Shown here: positions 26,401 through 33,133 of the stretch, in pieces | Position numbering within the stretch: position 1 is the stretch's first letter | Layout of the letters: each line of letters begins with the position of its first letter | DNA from: Chrysomallon squamiferum | Lineage: Eukaryota; Mollusca; Gastropoda; Neomphalida; Peltospiridae | Direction of reading: 5' to 3' | Length of the DNA: 64,000 nucleotides | Assembly (NCBI GenBank): GCA_012295275.1 | Contig: CM022665.1 | Coordinates: forward strand, 30,372,957 to 30,436,956 | The notes under the pieces: model-generated | What the model saw: only the letters and a program-made list of their open reading frames with translations | Database searches by the model: none | What the model was told of the DNA's origin: nothing | Made by a program: the position numbers and the translations under genes

Positions 26401-29132
26401 AACATGCAAAATATTTTTTTCATACAAATATATTTTTATTTTCTAGGCCACCTACAAAGGCTGGATAGGAATAATGAATGATGCCATTGACAGCAGAAAA
26501 GTTAGTTTTTAAAATTATTGTTTTCAGACTTGAAAATTAGTACCATTTAAAGAATAAAAAATTACATAATGAGAACTAGAAAACATTATTCAGAGATAGA
26601 ATTAAAATACTTGGTTTGCTTTAAATAATAATTATTATATTAGCCATATTATGTTAATAATATTTATGTTACATGAATTATTCTTAAAATCTGCAGGCAT
26701 ACGAGCAGCCAGCCCATGAAGTAAACCGATATATGTACCTCTACTTCGTTCTCTTCATCATCTTTGGATCATTCTTCACCCTCAACCTCTTCATTGGTGT
26801 CATCATAGACAACTTCAACCAGCAGAAGAAGAAAGCGGGTGGCTCTCTTGAGATGTTGATGACAGATGACCAGAAGAAGTATTACAATGCTATGAAAAGA
26901 ATGCAGTCAAAGGCACCTCAGAAATCAATACCAAGACCATCGGTACACAATTTTACAAAATCTGAAAGTTTCATAAATCATCTGTTGATTCATCTGAATT
27001 TTAACAGAATTTGTATTTGTACTGTTTTGTAACAATCAATTATCAGTTTTGTTATTAATAAATATTAAAAATATTTTTGGGAAATGAATCCAAATTATAA
27101 CATTTTCGTTTTCACAGAAGTACTTTATTTTTTTTACATTGTTATTATTTTTAATGAAGAATGAAATTATTGTATTTGCAGTGTATTCTTTCTGTTCACC
27201 GTTTCTTCTTTTTTTTAATAATTATACCTTTGTATCTGATTTCAGTTTAGAATAGCTGCTTTCATATTTGATGTGACAACAGATCAGAAGTTTGACATTG
27301 TTATTATGGTGGTTATTCTGCTTAACATGTTCACAATGACCCTGGAACATGAAGGAATGAGTCAAGAATGGCGAGATGCCCTTAGCAACATAAATATTGT
27401 ATTTATAGCCATTTTTACGCTTGAGTGCATTTTAAAAATCGTTGGACTTCGTCTTTATTACTTCAAGATAGCTTGGAATGTCTTCGATTTTGCTGTAGTA
27501 ATTTTATCAGTTTTAGGTAAGTTGCTTGTATTTAGATACATAAATTCACTCATTACAGATGATGTCTACAGAGCTTCAAAAATGCCTTCTTGTGACATTC
27601 AGTTTATGCTTAAAATAAAAAATTAAAAAACTTAAATAAGAAATACATTTATTTTTTTTAATTTGTTGATATGTCATTTAAAGGCAAGCAGAAAAAAAAA
27701 TTAAATATTACAAAGTGTAGGCAATGAAAGAAAGAGTAATAACATAGTCTGGTAACAATTAGAGAAAAACTCTACACACACACACACCAATACACAAAAC
27801 ATAATGAAATTTAAAAGAAAGCATGCCTTATGTCAGTCTTTAAATTATTTTATTTCATAGCCTCATGTTGTTTTGTAATAAACTGTAAAATAATGTTAAT
27901 AAAACTATTGATATCAGGTAAATATTTTATTATTAGTATTATAAAGTATTATTTTTTTAATATAGTAATAATAATAATTATTAGTATTATTGTTGTTATT
28001 GTTATTGTTATACTGTTATTATTATTATCCCATCATAACACTTATACTGTTTTCTCTTTCAGCTTTATCTTTAGCTGGCGTTATGAAAAACTTTTTTGTT
28101 TCTCCAACTCTACTTCGAGTAATTCGTGTTTTCCGAGTTGGTCGTGTTTTGAGATTGGTCAAATCAGCCAAGGGAATTCGAACTTTGCTGTTCTCCTTGG
28201 CAGTCTCTTTGCCTGCTTTGTTCAACATAGGACTTCTGCTTGCACTAGTTATGTTTATATATGCCATTATGGGCATGAATTTCTTCAGAAACGCTGAACT
28301 GGAGGAAGGTCTAGATGATGCATTCAATTTTAGAACATTTTACCAGAGTTTTGTGATACTCTTTCAAATGTGCACTTCAGCTGGTTGGGATGGTGTTCTT
28401 GCAGGACTCATCTACCGATGTCCACCTGAGGGTCAGTGTGGAGAGTACATGGTGGCCGTCATGTACTTAGTGTCATACTTAGTTATAAGTTTTCTTGTCG
28501 TTGTCAACATGTACATAGCTGTGATTCTTGAAAACTTCAGCCAGGCAACTGAGGAAGTTCAGCAAGGTCTCACCCCAGATGACTTTGACATGTACTATGA
28601 GAAGTGGGAGAAATATGACCCAGATGCAACAGAATACATTGATCTGTCACAGCTGTCAGACTTTGTGGATTTCTTGGACGAGCCGCTTCGCCTACCAAAA
28701 CCAAATCATTTCATGCTAGTTAAGTTAGACATTCCCATCTGTGAAGCAGATAAAGTTCATTGCAAAGATATTTTAGATGCATTGACGAAAAATTTCTTGG
28801 GCACCACAGAAACAGAACTGCCACCTGAAATCAAGCCTGGTGATAAAGATAAAAAGATTTATCCTGTTGTTAGCAGTACACTGAAACGCCAGAAAGAACA
28901 TTATGCTGCTAGGATTATTCAGAAAGCTTATCGCAATTACAGAGCTAACAAAAGTGATGATCCCAACAGAAATGATGATGATGGGGATGATGATGGTGAT
29001 AGTAAAGAGTGTTCAAGGAGTAACAATTCAGACACAGTGGTTGTTGTCATAGAAGGTGACGATGCTGACCCCAATAATACAGATCAGCATAAAACTATTG
29101 AACTTCACGCAGATAGTGATGTTGTGGCTTAA
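5867..29132 (+). CDS. Nav1: Voltage-gated sodium channel alpha subunit, Nav1/para type (26 coding exons, complete)
   Basis: Pore-forming subunit of a voltage-gated Na+ channel in the plasma membrane of excitable cells. Joined exons: 5867-6163, 7264-7382, 8866-8949, 9347-9475, 9855-9949, 10460-10666, 10950-11010, 11828-11972, 12366-12530, 13186-13341, 14590-15051, 16407-16530, 16831-16881, 17336-17580, 18259-18432, 18813-19172, 19758-20097, 22648-22688, 23520-23870, 24886-25059, 25253-25375, 25784-26050, 26447-26500, 26697-26942, 27246-27516, 28063-29132. They total 5,811 nt with every phase consistent, giving 1,936 residues, a normal Nav length. The filter residues are D371, E928, K1394 and A1687 (DEKA), which marks a Na+-selective Nav1 rather than the DEEA Nav2 type. 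S4 sensors with repeated Arg/Lys occur in all four domains. The N-terminus ([14 protein letters not shown]) and the motif [10 protein letters not shown] in the I-II linker match the arthropod para family. The C-terminus has an EF-like region and an IQ motif near residue 1864. The family call is firm; exon 10 and exon 17 ends have alternatives. Confidence 0.96.
6164..7263 (+). other. Nav1 intron 1
   Basis: U2-type GT-AG intron of about 1.1 kb. It opens with a degenerate tandem repeat (6180-6510) and holds an ATA/ATG triplet array at 6721-6800. No coding exon is seen in it. Confidence 0.85.
6180..6510. repeat. Degenerate tandem repeat, alternating 25-30 bp units
   Basis: Units such as CACAACAAAATAAGTTAGGA and CTACCACTATAAAA alternate at least five times with drift, interrupted by a short GA tract at 6336-6352. 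It lies directly after exon 1. Confidence 0.75.
7264..7382 (+). CDS. Nav1: Nav1 exon 2: domain I entry (residues 100-139)
   Basis: Encodes [20 protein letters not shown] followed by [15 protein letters not shown], the hallmark lead-in to domain I S1. It ends in phase 2 (CC of the Pro codon). The next base starts an AT-AC intron, not GT-AG: no usable GT donor fits the conserved VHP-x-FS junction. Confidence 0.93.
7383..8865 (+). other. AT-AC U12-type (minor spliceosome) intron 2
   Basis: The donor is ATATCCTTTT at 7383-7392, the consensus U12 AT-type 5' splice site. A perfect U12 branch motif TTCCTTAAC lies at 8848-8856, about 10 nt from the terminal AC at 8864-8865. Splicing here gives VHP-MFSLFI, which aligns residue for residue with para VHPLFSLFI; no GT-AG alternative preserves this. 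Vertebrate SCN genes carry a U12 AT-AC intron at this same junction (their intron 2), so this is an ancient, position-conserved minor intron. The intron also holds an ACT triplet array at 7411-7760 and poly-A at 8632-8661. Confidence 0.92.
7411..7760. repeat. Imperfect ACT/ATT trinucleotide array
   Basis: About 350 bases of drifting ACT, GCT and ATT triplets on the plus strand, inside the AT-AC intron. Long spurious open frames run through it on both strands. Confidence 0.8.
8866..8949 (+). CDS. Nav1: Nav1 exon 3: domain I S1 (residues 139-167)
   Basis: Encodes [18 protein letters not shown], the IS1 helix, then the extracellular [10 protein letters not shown]. It starts after the AC-ended intron and ends in phase 2 at a GTGAGT donor (8950). 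Confidence 0.93.
8981..9063. repeat. (TC)41 microsatellite in intron 3
   Basis: A near-uninterrupted TC array starting about 30 bases after the exon 3 donor. With the TATC array that follows it makes up most of the 397-bp intron. A long polypyrimidine run in this position could influence splice-site choice; that is speculation. Confidence 0.95.
9177..9245. repeat. (TATC)17 microsatellite in intron 3
   Basis: A tetranucleotide array of about 17 units, flanked by decayed TCTG/TATC copies up to about 9300, directly upstream of exon 4. Confidence 0.95.
9347..9475 (+). CDS. Nav1: Nav1 exon 4: domain I S2-S3 (residues 167-210)
   Basis: Encodes [20 protein letters not shown] (S2 with the acidic charge-transfer residue) and [17 protein letters not shown] (S3). 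Acceptor TTTTTCAG, donor GTAAGT at 9476, phase 2. Confidence 0.94.
9855..9949 (+). CDS. Nav1: Nav1 exon 5: domain I S3-S4 and voltage sensor (residues 210-242)
   Basis: Encodes [18 protein letters not shown] then [14 protein letters not shown], the IS4 sensor with Arg/Lys every third residue. Vertebrates duplicate this exon (5N/5A); I looked in both flanking introns and saw no second copy. Donor GTATAG at 9950, phase 1. Confidence 0.94.
10460..10666 (+). CDS. Nav1: Nav1 exon 6: domain I S4-S5 linker, S5 and turret (residues 242-311)
   Basis: Encodes [18 protein letters not shown] (S4-S5 linker), the S5 helix ending [16 protein letters not shown], and an extracellular turret with glycosylation sequons NWT and NVS. 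It ends at a weak donor GTTGTA (10667), phase 1, chosen because the next exon joins in frame. Confidence 0.88.
10950..11010 (+). CDS. Nav1: Nav1 exon 7: small domain I turret exon (residues 311-331)
   Basis: A 61-nt exon encoding [20 protein letters not shown], matching the extracellular loop before the para CDDDYVCLQGFG segment. Acceptor ATATTTCAG, donor GTAAGA at 11011, phase 2. Confidence 0.88.
11828..11972 (+). CDS. Nav1: Nav1 exon 8: domain I P-loop (residues 331-379)
   Basis: Encodes [20 protein letters not shown] and the pore loop [15 protein letters not shown]. Asp371 (codon 11946-11948) is the D of the DEKA filter. The next residue is Phe, an aromatic that in the family favours high tetrodotoxin affinity. 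Phase 0 donor GTAAGA. Confidence 0.95.
12366..12530 (+). CDS. Nav1: Nav1 exon 9: domain I S6 (residues 380-434)
   Basis: Encodes the IS6 segment [20 protein letters not shown] and an acidic/Ala-rich start of the I-II linker. The upstream intron is rich in CAT/ATT triplets. Donor GTAAGA at 12531, phase 0. Confidence 0.95.
13186..13341 (+). CDS. Nav1: Nav1 exon 10: I-II linker with two possible 5' splice sites (residues 435-486)
   Basis: Encodes the cytoplasmic linker beginning [15 protein letters not shown]. Two GTGAGTGT donors, at 13276 and 13342, are both in phase 0 and 66 nt apart. Using the first removes 22 residues (starting [13 protein letters not shown]). The long form is listed. Confidence 0.85.
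13342..14589 (+). other. Nav1 intron 10
   Basis: About 1.2 kb of AT-rich DNA with a (TA) array at 13457-13499. No exon is seen in it. Confidence 0.8.
14590..15051 (+). CDS. Nav1: Nav1 exon 11: I-II linker (residues 487-640)
   Basis: Begins [20 protein letters not shown], aligning with para [19 protein letters not shown], and continues through [14 protein letters not shown] (para LPYADDSNAVTPMS). It is Ser/Arg-rich with several basophilic-kinase-like sites such as RRSS and RKSRKS. Donor GTAAGT at 15052, phase 0. Confidence 0.95.
15052..16406 (+). other. Nav1 intron 11
   Basis: About 1.36 kb of AT-rich sequence with short poly-A and poly-T runs. No exon or clear repeat is seen. Confidence 0.8.
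16407..16530 (+). CDS. Nav1: Nav1 exon 12: I-II linker (residues 641-682)
   Basis: Encodes [20 protein letters not shown] and [17 protein letters not shown], the counterpart of para NPFIEPVQTQTVVDMKD. The donor GTCTGT at 16531 is weak but required by phase 1 joining to DVMVL. Confidence 0.87.
16831..16881 (+). CDS. Nav1: Nav1 exon 13: 51-nt linker microexon (residues 682-699)
   Basis: Encodes [17 protein letters not shown], matching para DVMVLNDIIEQAAGRHS. Symmetric (phase 1 both sides), so it could be skipped without a frameshift. Donor GTAAGC at 16882. Confidence 0.92.
17266..17308. repeat. (AAT)n array upstream of exon 14
   Basis: A pure AAT run ending some 27 bases before the exon 14 acceptor, preceded by drifting ACT/ATT triplets from about 17030. 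Confidence 0.9.
17336..17580 (+). CDS. Nav1: Nav1 exon 14: end of I-II linker and domain II S1 (residues 699-780)
   Basis: Encodes the [15 protein letters not shown] motif (para FCVWDCCWVWLKFQ) and IIS1 with [20 protein letters not shown]. Donor GTGAGA at 17581, phase 0. Confidence 0.95.
18259..18432 (+). CDS. Nav1: Nav1 exon 15: domain II S2-S4 (residues 781-838)
   Basis: Encodes [19 protein letters not shown] (S2), the S3 segment [18 protein letters not shown] and the start of S4 ([10 protein letters not shown]). Donor GTGAGT at 18433, phase 0. Confidence 0.95.
18585..18725. repeat. Degenerate ~31-bp tandem repeat with embedded TTTCAG motifs
   Basis: About five units of the form TTTCAGAATTAATATTCTTT, most carrying a TTTCAG hexamer that looks like a 3' splice acceptor. 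It lies in intron 15, about 90 bases before the true exon 16 acceptor (GTTTCAG). Confidence 0.7.
18813..19172 (+). CDS. Nav1: Nav1 exon 16: domain II S4-S6 with P-loop (residues 839-958)
   Basis: Encodes [20 protein letters not shown], the S5 helix, and the pore loop [16 protein letters not shown]; Glu928 is the E of DEKA. At the position of insect Met918 in the S4-S5 linker there is Val858 (codon GTG at 18870). Donor GTAAGT at 19173, phase 0. Confidence 0.96.
19758..20097 (+). CDS. Nav1: Nav1 exon 17: domain II S6 and start of II-III linker (residues 959-1072)
   Basis: Encodes [18 protein letters not shown] (IIS6; the kdr-site Leu is kept) then a basic II-III linker. The donor chosen is GTTCAA (20098), which is weak. 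A better GTAATG donor at 20029 is also phase 1 and would shorten the protein by 23 residues. The frame stays open to the later site and looks coding, so the longer form is listed. Confidence 0.8.
20340..20720. repeat. Degenerate ~38-bp tandem repeat
   Basis: Units of the type AAAAATAACTGTTGAGATAA plus AACATGATTATAG recur about eight times. Two adjacent copies near 20600-20680 are almost identical; the outer ones have drifted. Confidence 0.75.
21832..21878. repeat. (CA)23 microsatellite in intron 17
   Basis: CA array of about 47 bases followed by a short poly-A. Confidence 0.95.
22648..22688 (+). CDS. Nav1: Nav1 exon 18: 41-nt microexon in II-III linker (residues 1072-1085)
   Basis: Encodes [14 protein letters not shown] (first codon split). 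Acceptor TGTTTCAG and donor GTAAGA at 22689 are both good and phases fit on both sides. No family motif in it confirms it. Confidence 0.8.
22776..22961. mobile_element. Mariner-like MITE, copy 1 (intron 18)
   Basis: Terminal inverted repeats TTGGGTTGGAACAAAA (left) and TTTTGTTTCAACCCAA (right) match 15 of 16 when inverted. The element is flanked by TA on both sides (22774-22775, 22962-22963), the mariner/Tc1 target duplication. It is 186 bp with no coding capacity. A diverged relative lies at 32939-33133. Confidence 0.85.
23440..23486. repeat. (TTA)n array before Nav1 exon 19
   Basis: TTA repeats with few breaks, ending about 35 bases before the exon 19 acceptor. Confidence 0.9.
23520..23870 (+). 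CDS. Nav1: Nav1 exon 19: end of II-III linker and domain III S1 (residues 1086-1202)
   Basis: Encodes an acidic linker ([20 protein letters not shown]), a Cys-rich [20 protein letters not shown] segment, then [20 protein letters not shown] leading into IIIS1. Acceptor ATTTCCAG lies next to a TTA array (23440-23486). Donor GTAAGT, phase 0. Confidence 0.93.
23871..24885 (+). other. Nav1 intron 19
   Basis: About 1 kb, AT-rich. It begins with a weak repeat of AAAATGTAAAGTTTATAATT type (23900-24000) and ends in a poly-T tract directly before TACAG. No exon is seen in it. Confidence 0.8.
24886..25059 (+). CDS. Nav1: Nav1 exon 20: domain III S1-S3 (residues 1203-1260)
   Basis: Encodes [20 protein letters not shown], the S2 segment [17 protein letters not shown] and the S3 start [11 protein letters not shown]. 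Donor GTGAGT at 25060, phase 0. Confidence 0.95.
25253..25375 (+). CDS. Nav1: Nav1 exon 21: domain III S3-S4 (residues 1261-1301)
   Basis: Encodes the IIIS4 sensor [20 protein letters not shown]. Insects have two mutually exclusive versions of this region; only one copy is visible here. Donor GTGAGT at 25376, phase 0. Confidence 0.95.
25784..26050 (+). CDS. Nav1: Nav1 exon 22: domain III S5 and turret (residues 1302-1390)
   Basis: Encodes [20 protein letters not shown] (S4-S5 and S5), [20 protein letters not shown], and the loop to [16 protein letters not shown]. Donor GTAAGT at 26051, phase 0. Confidence 0.95.
26447..26500 (+). CDS. Nav1: Nav1 exon 23: domain III selectivity filter (residues 1391-1408)
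   Basis: A 54-nt exon encoding [18 protein letters not shown]. Lys1394 is the K of DEKA. After KGW the residues are Ile-Gly, where vertebrate channels usually have Met-Asp. Acceptor TTCTAG; donor GTTAGT at 26501. Confidence 0.94.
26697..26942 (+). CDS. Nav1: Nav1 exon 24: domain III S6 and inactivation gate (residues 1409-1490)
   Basis: Encodes IIIS6 ([20 protein letters not shown]) and the III-IV linker [20 protein letters not shown]. The inactivation particle is Met-Leu-Met (codons 26853-26861), where vertebrates have IFM and Drosophila para MFM. The donor GTACAC at 26943 is unusual at +4 to +6. Confidence 0.95.
27246..27516 (+). CDS. Nav1: Nav1 exon 25: domain IV S1-S3 (residues 1491-1581)
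   Basis: Encodes [21 protein letters not shown]2 with [12 protein letters not shown], and the S3 start [15 protein letters not shown]. Acceptor GATTTCAG, donor GTAAGT at 27517, phase 1. Confidence 0.95.
28063..29132 (+). CDS. Nav1: Nav1 exon 26: domain IV S3-S6 and cytoplasmic C-terminus (residues 1581-1936)
   Basis: Large terminal exon. It holds IVS4 ([20 protein letters not shown]), the pore loop [13 protein letters not shown] (Ala1687 completes DEKA; the following Asp is the tetrodotoxin-site acid), and IVS6. The C-terminus has a Ca2+-sensor-like fold region ([19 protein letters not shown]) and the IQ motif [13 protein letters not shown]. The tail is acidic and Asn/Asp-rich and ends DSDVVA; stop TAA at 29130-29132. 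Confidence 0.97.
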
Positions 29133-30869
29133 CCAGCCTTTCATTTCATAAACACAAATATTAATGTTCACACTTTTCTTCTTTTATCTTCTTCTTTTTC
29201 TTCTTCACAGGGCAATGCAGGATTAGCCCACTAAATCATAATAAATCAGAAACTACCAAGCCAAGTCAAACGATTTGTTTTAAAAGTACTTTTGACTTTA
29301 TTAATAAATAATGAACAGTGTCTAATGGAAATATGCAGTTTTTAAAAAAAAAAAAAAAAAAAAGGATCCATGAGAAAAGTTTCTTTAAGAATATTTGGAA
29401 ATTTTAAGGTAATGATTAAAATTTTTAAATTTAAGAATTCTTTGATCAGTATCTGATCCATTATAAAGAAAATTCATGTTAACCTAAGACTTTTGCATTG
29501 TATTTAAAACCAATCAAACCACCTCCTCTTTGCAGATAATTTCATGGGCAGCCGGAGTTTGACAATGGATTGATAAGCGGAATATTCCCGCAGAATTTTA
29601 TTATAAAAAACATATATATATATATATATACATATATATATAAAATTATGTAATTATGTTTTGTAATAATATAATATGGTATATGTGCATTATATTACAT
29701 GTGCATATTTTAGCTGGCTTGGTATATATATATACAGAAACACAAGCAGGAAATTTGGAGACGTGTTTTTTCAGTGATATTAATAAACGTTTTTGACATG
29801 TCTTTCCATTTGCTATTTAAAGGATGCAAAGTTTTACATTTTGTTTGTTTGTGTGTGATTTTGCATGCACAAAATACTTGACATAAATGTCTTGTGCCTG
29901 GCTTGTAGAAATTTTTGGTAATTTTTTTTATGATACAGATCATGCTAATATGTTGTTTTGTCGGATGCATCACGAATTCTTGTTCACATAAGTATTAACT
30001 GTAATGGACACCACATGTTTTCTTTTTTCTTTTCTTTTTTTCTTTGAAAGTTGTTGGTTCATAAAAGAAATGATAATATTAACAGTAATAATGAAATATT
30101 TAGTTCATATTGACTTTGTCAATGACATATACTGTAAACCTTATTGCTAAAATTAAGGTTAAAGATTTGTAAAATATCTGAGCCAGAATTATAAATAAAA
30201 ATTATCATCCACAGCGTATCATCATTAAAGATTAGCAATTAACTTCCTGGCTTTTATTTTAAGCTTTATAAAACAGCATTGTCTTGAACTATTTGCATTC
30301 ATCACCTTACTACTATTATTTTTTAACGTACCTTGAATAATAATAATTGCCATTATTTCTATAACAAGTCATATAAAATCATTTCAACTATATAACAGTA
30401 GTTTTTCGGTGATCATATTTTTTATTTTTTGTTTTTAATTAATCATATATATGACAAAAGTACACAATTTAGTTACATTTTAATGCTTTTTGCCTAATTT
30501 CAATATCATTTTAACAAAATACAAACAAAAACCCTCATTCTTCTAAAAATAATTATTTTATCTTTCATGAATCCAGTTATGTCTGACAGAAATACATTGC
30601 TATGAAATTTTCTGCAAAAAAAATATTTTAACATATTTCTTTTCACCATTAAACTTTTTCTCAAGCTGCACAAATTTTTACTGTACATATTGTATGAAAG
30701 GGAAAAAAAATGCATCAGCTGAATGATTCTATTTGTTTAAAATTTGCATATCAGTGTGTTTATGTTAAACTGAAGCACATTTATTACATTCATGATTGAA
30801 ATAGGTTCCGCCTAATTGTGCCAATAGTATGTCAGTGTTGGTCTTTTATTTGTGTTCAAGCAATTTATT

Positions 30870-31560
30870 TTAACTCTGAGGTAAAATTGAGACAAACAGT
30901 TAACTTTTTTGTTGGGTTTAAAATATCAAATATAGAAAATGTTTGTGTTGAATTTAAAACATAAAAAGGAGTTAACTTTTATGTTGGGTTTAAAATATAC
31001 AATATAGAAAATGTTTGTTGAATTTAAAACATAAATAGGAGTAATGTTTATGTTGGGTTTAAAATATAAAATACAAGGTATGTTTATGTTGAATTTAAAG
31101 TTTTAAAAACAGTTATATTTCATGCTGAACTTAAAGACTGTTGATTTTTCTTTTTTGTTGAATATAAATTATAAAAAGCAGTTAACTTGTTAAATGTTAT
31201 GTTTTAAAATATAAAATACAGAAAATGTTTATGTTTGTTTAAAGTTTTAAAAACAGTTAACTTTTGTGTTGAACTTAAACACAGTTGATTTTTTTTTTTT
31301 TTTTTAATTTAAATTATAAAATGCAGTTAAGTTGTATGCTGGGTTTAAAATGTAAAGTACTGAACATGTTTATGTTGAATTTGAAGTTTTATAAACATTT
31401 CCTTTTTATGTTTAGTTTAAAAGTATGAAAAGCAGTTAACTTTCTTGTTAAATTTAAAGTTTAAATATTAGTTAACTTTTTCTGTTGAATTTAAAAGTAT
31501 AAAATGTAATTTAACTTTTTTGGTTGAATTTCAATATGTAATTAATATTTGACAAGCCAT
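30870..31560. repeat. Degenerate tandem repeat, ~60-70 bp composite unit
   Basis: Repeated phrases GTTAACTTTTATGTTG, GAATTTAAAACATAAAA and ACAGAAAATGTTTATGTTG alternate about ten times with strong drift. No coding frame. Confidence 0.75.
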
Positions 31561-32938
31561 TTTATTTGATGTTGAATTTTGATTATCAGGCAAAACCAAA
31601 AATTGATGACAATGAATTTTTTAAAACCTTTAAGTTATGACCGGTTGAATTTAAATATGAGGGATAATTTTCTTTAGTGTTAAAGCTGTGTATTTTGAAT
31701 TTACATTATGTGGCAAGTTTAAAAATAACAAGTCAGTTTTTGTAATTCTAAATTTAAATTTAAATGATGGTAAGCAGTTTACTGCTGAAATGATTTACTT
31801 CAGAAAGAATATTTTAATTTTCTTTCCAGTCACCATATATAATTATTTCACTAAAATTATTTAATAAGCATGAGATTGAATCTGACACATAAACGCACAG
31901 TAGACTGGTATTTGTGGTTTTTGCTTTAATTATAAATAAATGATAATATCACAATAATAATCTTCACTGGTTTATGTTTCCGTGATTTGATGTCAGAATT
32001 ACCAAAATACTTTTTAGATTGCATAGTGACCACTTCATAAGTATAATGGTTTTGAAATCAAGAATAAGTTCTGTAAGTTTATATGCTTGTTTCTAGTTAG
32101 GCACAAATCAAGACTGAATTTATGTAATCAACTTGTTTGGCCGTGAAGATAATGTTACAAACACAACTTGGTCAGTTAATAGAAAAATCCATCAAAGTAT
32201 ATTTTCCTATTAAGAGACTGTTGAAAATACATAACTTACTATTTCAAATAAATATCAAATGGAATATCTGGAATGGATCTAATATGGCTGAAATAATAAC
32301 ATTTTATTTCACATCATGGCTAAGAAAAGCAAATGATCAGTCTAAAATATAGTGAAAATTTATTTTAATTGTTTGTACAATTTCAGTGTATGCCCAGTGG
32401 TCAAAATAATTTGTGAAATAATTTTCTGTTTAAGTTTGTACAAGCCTCTGCACTATAAATGGATTCTGAAAAATATCTTATTCTGAAGTACATGCAACAC
32501 CAAGGAGTCAGATGAGGAGTTGAAGTATATGAAGTCACAATTTTTAGTGATTTTCTTTAGAATCAATAATAATATATAGTGCAAGCTTGTTTTAGTCTCA
32601 CCTAACCAATATATAAAAAGACAAACATGAATATACATACATGAATATAGATATATATTCATGTTTTTCTTTATAGATATAAAAAGAAAACTTGTTTTGA
32701 AAGGTTATTAATAATATATGTTATTTTAATTTTTTCCTTTTGATCTCTTTTCATGCTATATTATTTTATTTCCTTGTAGTAATTGTCAACAATTTGGTGA
32801 CATTATATGACCTGTTTGCTAACTAGTGTACTGTTTGTAGCTATGTGTCATGTGTAGTGGAATATATATTCTGTTGGAGATTTTTCGTTTGAAAAAGGTA
32901 TTACTTGCAAAGTGAATTGAGACACGACAATCAAACTA

Positions 32939-33133
32939 TTGAGTTGGAACAAAAGTTCATAACATTTTTAGGTCAAATTGAAAGAAAATTTAGATATTTG
33001 TACACAGATTTATTCAGTGACATATGTGCTATTTCAGAATATGTATGTCATATATTCCAGTCAAATGTAAAACAAAATTGTGTGATCAAACACCAGCTAT
33101 TGAAAAACACTACAAACTTGTGTTCCAATCCAA
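32939..33133. mobile_element. Mariner-like MITE, copy 2
   Basis: Left end TTGAGTTGGAACAAAA and right end TTGTGTTCCAATCCAA are inverted copies with a few mismatches, flanked by TA (32937-32938, 33134-33135). Internal stretches (TTTAGATATTTG, GATTTATTCA, CAGTCA-ATGTGAAA type) match the copy at 22776-22961, so both belong to one non-autonomous family. Confidence 0.8.

Noticed and set aside
29133-29400. Firm polyadenylation site for Nav1 near AATAAA at 29303
   Set aside because: AATAAA is frequent by chance in this AT-rich DNA and the A-run at 29342 is genomic, so no site can be fixed.
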